NCBI GenBank assembly: GCA_030826005.1
Contig: JAPJOW010000272.1
Location: forward strand, 1 to 5,067
Origin: Aliterella sp. RAGGC_92
GTDB taxonomy: Bacteria > Cyanobacteriota > Cyanobacteriia > Cyanobacteriales > Chroococcidiopsidaceae
Length of the DNA stretch: 5,067 nt
Direction of reading: 5' to 3'
The position numbers and the translations under genes are program-made. This document shows positions 1 to 5,067 of the stretch, piece by piece. Under the pieces are notes generated by a model. It was not told where the DNA came from, did not search any database, and worked only from the letters and a program-made list of their open reading frames with translations. The first letter of the stretch is position 1. Every line of letters starts with the position of its first letter.

Positions 1-1745
1 AGCAATACGCCCAGGCAAAAACAAAACTCGCTCAAAATCCCAGCCCTATTAGATCGCTATCAGACAACCTATTGCTAGAATTGACAGACGCAGAATGGCA
101 AAAAACCCAAGCAGCAATTAATAGTAGTGCCGATCGCATATTAACTCAAGGCATAGCGCCAGGACTACCAGCAGATATTATTCAAGCTACGGTAGACGCA
201 CAGTTAAAAGCTACCGACAATAAAGCTTCACTATCAAAAAATGCAACCTCCTGGGCGAAAGAACTATTAATAAACGTTTTGCAGCCAAACTTGATTGAAG
301 ACGTGGCAAAAACAAAGTATCAAGCAGAACAAGCGGCCCTAGCTGTCAATACCGTAATGTTAGAAGTGCAGCAAGGTGAAACCATCGTTCAAGCTGGGCA
401 AGAAATTGACCATGCAGCTTTTGTACTTCTAGATCGTTTCGATCTAAGTCGGCGAGAAATTAACTGGTATGGCTTGTTGCAACTAGGAATTTTTGTCACC
501 GCAGCTTTTGGGGTTTTTGTTTTAATTAAAAGGCAACTTGGTTGCACTTTGCACGGGCGCGATCGCATTTTAGTAATACTGCTAATTTTGAGTACGATCT
601 TACTTACAACTCTAGGCGTAAACTATACTAGCTTGCCAGCAGTTGGTTTATTATTAGGTAGCTTCTACGATCGCACTTTAGGATTGACAGCAATCGCCCT
701 AATAACCGTGCTATTACCCGCAAGCTTGGGGATTGATGGCGAATATTTGCTGGCAGGAGCAGCCGGGGGGGTACTTGCAAGTAGCTTTGCTGGAAAAATG
801 CGATCGCGCGAAGAATTGGCACTATTAGGCGTTGCTGTTGGTTTAGTTGAAGCAATTACCTTTTTGATTTTAGATGTAATTTTTAATGGCAGTGACATTA
901 GTTGGTACGGGCGATCGCAACAAGCTGGATTAGTGGGACTTTCAGGATTAGCGTGGAGTATTGTAGCGATCGGCTTAAGCCCTTATTTAGAGCATTTATT
1001 TGACCTAGTTACTCCAATTCGCCTCGCCGAACTTGCCAACCCCAATCGACCGCTCTTAAAACGCCTAGCAACCAATGCTCCTGGCACTTTTCAGCATACT
1101 TTATTCGTATCAACTTTAGCAGAAGCCGCAGCGAAAGAATTGGCTTGTAATGTAGAGTTAGTTAGAGCAGGAACGTTTTATCACGATATCGGTAAGTTAC
1201 ACGATCCGCAAAGCTTTATTGAAAACCAAATGGGCGGTCCGAACAAGCACGATCAAATTAATAATCCCTGGTTGAGTGCGGAGATTATTAAAAAGCACGT
1301 CAGCGAAGGCTTGATTATGGCGCGTAAATACCGTTTGCCCAAAGCCGTCAAAGCATTTATTCCCGAACACCAAGGCACGATTTTAATTGCTTATTTTCAC
1401 CACCAGGCACAGCAATTAGCCGCCGCCGAAATCGATAACCCGTCCGCCGTTGTGGTTGACGAAAAAGACTTTCGCTACGATGGCCCGATTCCCCAATCGC
1501 CGGAAACGGGAATTGTCATGTTAGCCGATGCTTGCGAAGCCGCTTTACGCAGTCTTAAAGATGCGACTTACGAAGAAGCTTTAGCAATGGTAAATAAAAT
1601 TTTGCGATCGCGCTGGCAAGATAATCAGATGGTAGATTCAGGACTAAATCGCGCCCAAATGTCTCGCATTGCCGAAATTTTTGTGGAAGTTTGGTTGCAA
1701 TTTCATCACAAGCGGATTGCTTACCCTAAAGCCATTAATAACTAG
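1..1745 (+). CDS. 7TM-HD family phosphohydrolase (PgpH-type, probable c-di-AMP phosphodiesterase), 5'-truncated by window edge
   Basis: Membrane-bound HD-domain phosphodiesterase; characterised relatives (PgpH) hydrolyse cyclic di-AMP to pApA in the cytoplasm. The reading frame is open from position 3 to the left edge, so the TTG at 72 is not the true start; 580 residues are visible, and the family is usually about 700-900. Residues 1-155 are the end of the N-terminal extracytoplasmic domain, including the typical GETIVQAGQEID segment near residue 125. About seven hydrophobic segments follow, roughly at residues 156-176, 188-207, 210-222, 225-242, 247-263, 272-294 and 308-329. The C-terminal HD domain has PGTFQH (His codon at 1095), YHDIGK (His-Asp at 1182-1187), KKH (His at 1296), PEHQGT (His at 1368) and LADACEA (Asp at 1527), matching the metal-ligand series except that Gln (1371) sits where PgpH has a second His. 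The gene ends 116 bp before glgC on the same strand. The family call is firm; substrate specificity is inferred. Confidence 0.93.
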   Translation, partial: QYAQAKTKLAQNPSPIRSLSDNLLLELTDAEWQKTQAAINSSADRILTQGIAPGLPADIIQATVDAQLKATDNKASLSKNATSWAKELLINVLQPNLIEDVAKTKYQAEQAALAVNTVMLEVQQGETIVQAGQEIDHAAFVLLDRFDLSRREINWYGLLQLGIFVTAAFGVFVLIKRQLGCTLHGRDRILVILLILSTILLTTLGVNYTSLPAVGLLLGSFYDRTLGLTAIALITVLLPASLGIDGEYLLAGAAGGVLASSFAGKMRSREELALLGVAVGLVEAITFLILDVIFNGSDISWYGRSQQAGLVGLSGLAWSIVAIGLSPYLEHLFDLVTPIRLAELANPNRPLLKRLATNAPGTFQHTLFVSTLAEAAAKELACNVELVRAGTFYHDIGKLHDPQSFIENQMGGPNKHDQINNPWLSAEIIKKHVSEGLIMARKYRLPKAVKAFIPEHQGTILIAYFHHQAQQLAAAEIDNPSAVVVDEKDFRYDGPIPQSPETGIVMLADACEAALRSLKDATYEEALAMVNKILRSRWQDNQMVDSGLNRAQMSRIAEIFVEVWLQFHHKRIAYPKAINN

Positions 1746-1861
1746 AGAAAGCTTAGTTTTGCTTTTGACTATAAATACTAAATTTGTCTCCCCCCTTGCC
1801 AACTGCCCCACACAGTCAGACACTAAACTTGGGAGTTGATTGGCAGTAAAAGCAGTTATCT

Positions 1862-3151
1862 ATGAAAAAAGTATTATCGATCATTTTAGGGGGCGGTGCA
1901 GGCACTCGGCTTTACCCCCTCACCAAGTTACGCGCCAAGCCCGCCGTACCGTTAGCAGGCAAATATCGTCTCATTGATATTCCTGTGAGTAATTGCATCA
2001 ATTCAGAAATTTACAAAATCTACGTTCTGACGCAGTTTAACTCCGCTTCTCTCAATCGCCACATTGCTCGTGCCTACAGCTTTTCTGGCTTTACAGATGG
2101 CTTTGTTGAAGTGTTAGCCGCCCAGCAAACTCCAGAAAACCCTAATTGGTTTCAAGGTACAGCCGATGCGGTGCGTCAGTATATTTGGCTATTAGAGGAG
2201 TGGGATGTAGATGAATACCTAATTTTGTCTGGAGATCATCTCTATCGCATGGATTATCGCTTATTCGTGCAACGCCACCGCGAAACCGGGGCAGATATAA
2301 CTCTTTCGGTTGTTCCTATTTCCGAACGTTTGGCTTCGGATTTTGGAGTGATGAAAATTGACGACAATGGGCGAATCATAGATTTTAGCGAAAAGCCCAA
2401 GGGTGACGAATTGCGCCAAATGCAAGTCGATACAACAATTTTGGGTTTGACTAAAGAGGAAGCAAAGCAGAAACCCTATATTGCTTCGATGGGGATTTAT
2501 GTCTTTAAAAAAGAAGTTTTAATTAAACTTTTGAAAGAGTCTTTAAATCAAACTGATTTTGGTAAAGAGATTATTCCCGCCGCAGCAAAGGATCTCAATG
2601 TCCAGGCTTATTTATTCAATGGTTATTGGGAAGATATCGGGACGATTGAGGCATTTTATGACGCTAACTTGGCGCTGACGAAGCAACCGCACCCGCCATT
2701 TAGCTTTTATGATGAGGAAGCCCCAATCTACACTCGTTCGCGTTATTTGCCCCCTAGCAAGCTGCTAAATTGCCAGGTGACAGAATCAATTATTGGGGAA
2801 GGTTGTATTTTAAAAAGCTGTCGGATTCAGCATTCAGTATTAGGAGTGCGATCGCGCATAGAGGAAGGTTGTACGATTGATGACTCGCTAATTATGGGTG
2901 CGGATTTTTATCAACCTTTTGCTGAAGAACAATCTCAATGCGAGAGTACGCAAGTTCCTTTAGGGATTGGTTCAAATAGCACTATTCGCCGCGCCATCAT
3001 TGACAAAAATGCCCGGATTGGCTGCGATGTCCAGATAATTAATAAAGATCGCGTCCAGGAAGCCGAAAAAGAAAGTCAGGGTTTCTATATTCGTAGTGGC
3101 ATTGTTGTAGTGCTAAAAAATGCTGTAATTGCGGATGGGACGGTGATTTAA
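1862..3151 (+). CDS. glgC: Glucose-1-phosphate adenylyltransferase (ADP-glucose pyrophosphorylase)
   Basis: Makes ADP-glucose and pyrophosphate from ATP and glucose-1-phosphate, the regulated first step of glycogen synthesis in the cytosol; works as a homotetramer. The 429 residues equal the usual cyanobacterial length. The N-terminal nucleotidyltransferase domain (about residues 1-270) shows GGGAGTRLYPLT (10-21), KPAVPLAGKYRLIDIP, SGDHLYRMDY with the catalytic Asp125, and FSEKPKG with Lys178 at the glucose-1-phosphate site. A left-handed beta-helix domain follows from about residue 295. Arg294, Lys382 and Lys419 fall exactly at the positions I know from Anabaena AGPase for phosphate-inhibitor selectivity (294) and 3-phosphoglycerate activation (382, 419), so allosteric control by 3-PGA and phosphate is expected. 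The ATG start gives the family-standard MKKVLSIILGGG terminus; no Shine-Dalgarno lies at normal spacing (nearest GGGAG is 26 nt upstream), which is common in cyanobacteria. An octamer repeat begins 2 nt after the stop. Confidence 0.98.
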   Translation: MKKVLSIILGGGAGTRLYPLTKLRAKPAVPLAGKYRLIDIPVSNCINSEIYKIYVLTQFNSASLNRHIARAYSFSGFTDGFVEVLAAQQTPENPNWFQGTADAVRQYIWLLEEWDVDEYLILSGDHLYRMDYRLFVQRHRETGADITLSVVPISERLASDFGVMKIDDNGRIIDFSEKPKGDELRQMQVDTTILGLTKEEAKQKPYIASMGIYVFKKEVLIKLLKESLNQTDFGKEIIPAAAKDLNVQAYLFNGYWEDIGTIEAFYDANLALTKQPHPPFSFYDEEAPIYTRSRYLPPSKLLNCQVTESIIGEGCILKSCRIQHSVLGVRSRIEEGCTIDDSLIMGADFYQPFAEEQSQCESTQVPLGIGSNSTIRRAIIDKNARIGCDVQIINKDRVQEAEKESQGFYIRSGIVVVLKNAVIADGTVI

Positions 3152-3152
3152 A

Positions 3153-3192
3153 GGGGACAAGGGGACAAGGTGACAAGGGGACAAGGTGACAA
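3153..3192 (+). repeat. Five tandem 8-bp units, GG(G/T)GACAA
   Basis: Five consecutive octamers run without interruption from 2 nt after the glgC stop: GGGGACAA, GGGGACAA, GGTGACAA, GGGGACAA, GGTGACAA. The array is purine-rich on the glgC coding strand and would lie in the glgC 3' untranslated RNA. Short tandem intergenic repeats are common in many cyanobacteria; the described STRR families have 7-bp units, whereas this one is 8 bp. A role is not shown by the sequence. Confidence 0.9.
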
Positions 3193-3240
3193 ACAACCTG
3201 ATTAAACTACCGCCCCGTCTCCCTGTCTCCCCCTCTCCCC
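3153..3240 (+). terminator. Possible long imperfect hairpin after glgC, candidate transcription end or mRNA stabiliser
   Basis: The pyrimidine-rich block at 3213-3240 is, on the opposite strand, GGGGAGAG, GGGGAGAC, AGGGAGAC, GGGG. Aligned without gaps to the array at 3153-3180 it matches 20 of 28 bases plus one possible G-U pair, so the transcript could fold into a stem broken by single mismatches around a loop of about 32 nt. No U-run follows, so it is not a classic Rho-independent terminator. Position between glgC and the next promoter suits a 3'-end structure. The pairing is seen; the function is inferred. Confidence 0.35.
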
Positions 3241-3250
3241 ATCCTAGGAT
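3241..3250. repeat. 10-bp perfect palindrome ATCCTAGGAT
   Basis: The palindrome directly abuts the pyrimidine-rich block, and its CCTAG half (3243-3247) is also the inverse of CTAGG at 3256-3260, giving an alternative 5-bp stem with an 8-nt loop. It lies about 28 bp upstream of the candidate -35 box of the ligase gene. It could be a protein-binding site or part of the repeat element; the sequence does not decide. Confidence 0.3.
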
Positions 3251-3277
3251 TGTTACTAGGGGTATATTTTGCTTACC

Positions 3278-3307
3278 TTGACTGCCAGAGTAAGATCGCT
3301 GTATATG
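3278..3307 (+). promoter_or_regulatory. Candidate sigma70-type promoter for the ATP-grasp gene
   Basis: TTGACT (3278-3283, five of six to the -35 consensus) and TATATG (3302-3307, four of six to the -10 consensus) are separated by 18 bp. Transcription would begin near 3314 and leave a leader of about 16 nt, enough to hold the AGGG at 3318-3321 that sits 8 nt before the ATG at 3330. The location after the repeat element supports independent expression of the ligase gene. Prediction from motifs only. Confidence 0.4.
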
Positions 3308-3329
3308 AGAGCGTGGCAGGGCTGAGGCG

Positions 3330-4910
3330 ATGCAAATACTAGATAGTTCTCTTTTATTAGAACAGGAATTAAAATTTCGCCAGTTGCAAGCAAGTTTGCG
3401 CGAACACTGGCATACGGTAGAGGATTTCGATCGCAGTGATGGAGATATTTTAGTAATTCCTTCTTTGAGTTTAGATCGGCGGGAGTTACTGAAAATTGAC
3501 GGCGTTCACCACTACGAAGAAAGATTGTTATTTTCCTTGATTCGCCTGCAAAATCCCCGCACGCGCTTAATTTATGTTACGTCTCAACCCCTGCATCCCA
3601 GCGTTATAGATTACTATTTGCAGTTGTTGCCAGGGATACCTTTTTCTCACGCGCGCGATCGCTTACTATTACTTTCTACCTACGATTCTTCTAATAAACC
3701 CCTTACTCAAAAAATTTTAGAACGTCCCCGGTTGATGGCAAGGTTGCGTCAGGCTTTACGTCCTGGAAAGTCTTTTATGATTTGTTACAACTCCTCCGAT
3801 TGGGAGCGAGATTTATCTGTGGAAATCGGCGTACCATTGTATGCTTGCGATCCTAGCTTGCAAACTTGGGGAACAAAAAGCGGTAGCAGACAAATTTTCG
3901 CTGAAAGTGGCATTCCTTACCCTGATGGTAGCAACGAAAGCTTGTGGAATGTCGAGGAATTAGTTGCAGCCATTAGCGAACTATGGGAACGCAAGCCGCA
4001 GTTAAAGCGCATGGTAGTCAAACTCAATGAAGGAATTTCCGGCGAAGCTAATGCAATATTTGATTTAAGACCAATTCAAAATATTACTTCCCAAACCGAA
4101 AAGCTAGAAGCAATTAAAAAACAGTTACAGCAAATGCGCTTTCAGGCAAAATCGGAAAATTGGGAAAATTTTTCGGGGCGGATTCCTGAAATTGGGGCAA
4201 TAGTAGAGGAGTTTGTCGAAGGAGAAGAAAAGCGCAGTCCTAGCGTCCAAGGGAGAATTACCCCCAATGGTGAAATCGAAATTTTATCTACCCACGACCA
4301 AATTTTAGGCGGCCCCGACGGACAAATATATCTTGGTTGTCGGTTTCCCGCCGATATTGCTTACCGGATGCGGATTCAAGATTTGGGGTTAAAAGTTGGC
4401 AGAGTTTTGGCAGAAAAAGGCGCGTTAGAGAGATTTGGCGTAGATTTTATTGCCGTGCGCCATACTGGAAATGAGGGCGATTATTGGGAAATTCAGGCAA
4501 TTGAAATTAATTTGCGTAAAGGCGGGACTACTCACCCCTTTATGACCTTAAAACTCTTAACTAACGGGCGTTACGACCTTTCTACAGGACTATTCTACAG
4601 CCAGCAGGGACGGGCAAAATATTACACCGCTACTGATAATCTGCAAAAAGAACGCTACAAAGGGTTATTACCCAACGATTTGATGGATATTATCGCTACC
4701 AATCGATTGCATTTTGACTCTGGTACAGAAACGGGGATAGTTTTTCACTTAATGGGTTGTCTTTCCGAGTTTGGCAAGCTTGGAGTTACAAGTATTGGCG
4801 ATTCTCCCCAACAGGCGCAGGAAATTTACAACCGCTTAGTTAAAGTATTAGATGAAGAAACCCGCAATTTTAGCGAACCGGACTTAGCTTTTAATCATAA
4901 TTTTGTCTAA
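3330..4910 (+). CDS. ATP-grasp ligase, 'peptide ligase PGM1-related' family
   Basis: Likely ATP-dependent carboxylate-amine ligase forming an amide bond through an acyl-phosphate; the substrate is unknown. Residues about 38-150 resemble the pre-ATP-grasp domain of the PGM1 group (VIPSLSLD at 42-49, HYEER at 61-65, YVTSQPLHP, then DYYLQLLPGIPF). The ATP-grasp fold follows: KSGSRQIF (Lys183), VVKLNEG (Lys231) as nucleotide-binding lysines, VEEFVEG (292-298) as the adenine-hinge region, GVDF (370-373), and AIEINLRKGGTTHP (390-403), whose Glu392 and Asn394 are the expected magnesium ligands. The C-terminal part (about 430-510) includes KYYTATDNL and FHLMG. All expected ATP-grasp elements are present, so it looks active. 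The start is well fixed: an in-frame TGA lies at 3306-3308 and no other start codon occurs before the ATG. It has no signal peptide or membrane segment. The best-known relative, PGM1 of pheganomycin synthesis, joins an unusual amino acid to ribosomal peptides; no precursor peptide gene is visible here, so that role should not be transferred. Confidence 0.85.
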   Translation: MQILDSSLLLEQELKFRQLQASLREHWHTVEDFDRSDGDILVIPSLSLDRRELLKIDGVHHYEERLLFSLIRLQNPRTRLIYVTSQPLHPSVIDYYLQLLPGIPFSHARDRLLLLSTYDSSNKPLTQKILERPRLMARLRQALRPGKSFMICYNSSDWERDLSVEIGVPLYACDPSLQTWGTKSGSRQIFAESGIPYPDGSNESLWNVEELVAAISELWERKPQLKRMVVKLNEGISGEANAIFDLRPIQNITSQTEKLEAIKKQLQQMRFQAKSENWENFSGRIPEIGAIVEEFVEGEEKRSPSVQGRITPNGEIEILSTHDQILGGPDGQIYLGCRFPADIAYRMRIQDLGLKVGRVLAEKGALERFGVDFIAVRHTGNEGDYWEIQAIEINLRKGGTTHPFMTLKLLTNGRYDLSTGLFYSQQGRAKYYTATDNLQKERYKGLLPNDLMDIIATNRLHFDSGTETGIVFHLMGCLSEFGKLGVTSIGDSPQQAQEIYNRLVKVLDEETRNFSEPDLAFNHNFV

Positions 4911-4912
4911 AG

Positions 4913-5067
4913 CTACAAGATTGGATTGTGGACGGTTACTAATTTTGTACCATCGGGAAAAGTTGCTTCTACCTGTACGTCGGCGATCATTTCTGGTACG
5001 CCTTCCATTACCTCGTCGCGGGTGAGTAAAGTTGTGCCATAACTCATTAATTCGGCTACCGTGCGCC
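4913..5067 (-). CDS. ureA: Urease gamma subunit, C-terminal half (cut by window edge)
   Basis: Small structural subunit of the nickel enzyme urease, which splits urea into ammonia and carbon dioxide in the cytoplasm as part of the UreABC complex. Read on the minus strand from the right edge, 50 residues run to a TAG at 4915-4913. They carry the gamma-subunit hallmark LLTRDEVMEGVPEM, then QVEATFPDGTKLVTVHNPIL at the very end, as in the roughly 100-residue bacterial UreA proteins such as that of Klebsiella. The protein ends at the usual UreA terminus, so it is not a gamma-beta fusion of the Helicobacter type. It converges on the ATP-grasp gene with 2 bp between stop codons, and no ureB follows downstream of it. 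The first half of the gene lies beyond the window. Confidence 0.95.
   Translation of the reverse strand, partial: RTVAELMSYGTTLLTRDEVMEGVPEMIADVQVEATFPDGTKLVTVHNPIL

Larger units (their letters stand above)
559..3662. repeat. Six HIP1 palindromes (GCGATCGC)
   Basis: Perfect octamers lie at 559-566, 800-807, 911-918, 1604-1611, 2848-2855 and 3655-3662. Four are in the phosphohydrolase gene, one in glgC and one in the ATP-grasp gene; all are within coding sequence and none in a spacer. Chance expectation for any octamer in a window of this length is about 0.08. HIP1 over-representation is a known signature of many cyanobacterial genomes and of no settled function. Confidence 0.95.

Noticed and set aside
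628..898. Two overlapping minus-strand frames of 75-77 codons
   Set aside because: They lie opposite the membrane-segment region of the phosphohydrolase, have no recognisable domain, and their residue make-up is that of an antisense shadow.
72..1745. TTG at 72 as the start of the phosphohydrolase
   Set aside because: The same frame is open to the left edge (from position 3), and the protein begins in the middle of its extracytoplasmic domain, so the true start is outside the window.
1747..1766. GAAAGC / GCTTTT inverted repeat after the phosphohydrolase stop as a terminator
   Set aside because: Only about six A/T-rich pairs including a wobble, and no T-run beyond the stem; too weak to call.
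1765..1775. TTGACT and TATAAA as a glgC promoter
   Set aside because: The two boxes overlap at 1770, so they cannot form one promoter; TTGACT has no -10 at 16-18 bp and TATAAA has no -35 at the right distance. A -10-only promoter cannot be excluded.
3153..3240. CRISPR array
   Set aside because: The units are 8 bp, contiguous and without spacers, and there are no cas genes.
3263..3268. TATATT as the -10 box of the ligase gene
   Set aside because: No -35-like hexamer lies 16-18 bp upstream; the TTGACT/TATATG pair downstream is better.
3330..4910. Cyanophycin synthetase or other named ATP-grasp amino-acid ligase
   Set aside because: At 526 residues it lacks the Mur-ligase half of cyanophycin synthetase, and the pre-ATP-grasp motifs fit the PGM1-related group better.

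Overview
The window is ordinary chromosomal DNA from a cyanobacterium. The palindromic octamer GCGATCGC (HIP1) occurs six times in 5 kb. The encoded GlgC matches the cyanobacterial type residue for residue at its known effector sites, and the HD-hydrolase and PGM1-like ligase are of types I associate with cyanobacterial genomes. The short direct repeats after glgC and the moderate base composition would suit a filamentous or Chroococcidiopsis-like lineage, but the genus cannot be fixed from the sequence.

Layout from left to right. (1) Positions 1-1745, plus strand: the C-terminal 580 residues of a membrane-anchored 7TM-HD phosphohydrolase (PgpH type, probable c-di-AMP phosphodiesterase); its start lies off the left edge. 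(2) Positions 1746-1861: a 116-bp spacer with a C-rich tract and no convincing promoter. (3) Positions 1862-3151, plus strand: complete glgC, ADP-glucose pyrophosphorylase, the committed step of glycogen synthesis. (4) Positions 3152-3329: a 178-bp spacer holding five tandem 8-bp units, a degenerate inverted copy of them, a 10-bp palindrome and a plausible sigma70-type promoter. (5) Positions 3330-4910, plus strand: a complete ATP-grasp ligase of the 'peptide ligase PGM1-related' type with unknown substrate. (6) Positions 4913-5067, minus strand: the last 50 residues of ureA (urease gamma subunit), meeting the ligase gene tail to tail with 2 bp between the stop codons.

How the genes may relate: the phosphohydrolase and glgC share a strand, and c-di-AMP has been tied to day/night glycogen metabolism in cyanobacteria, so their adjacency may be functional. 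This is inference. The ligase appears to have its own promoter. The urease gene belongs to a separate, opposing transcription unit. No mobile element, CRISPR array, tRNA or rRNA was seen. The least explained items are the inverted octamer element after glgC and the orphan peptide-ligase-like gene.
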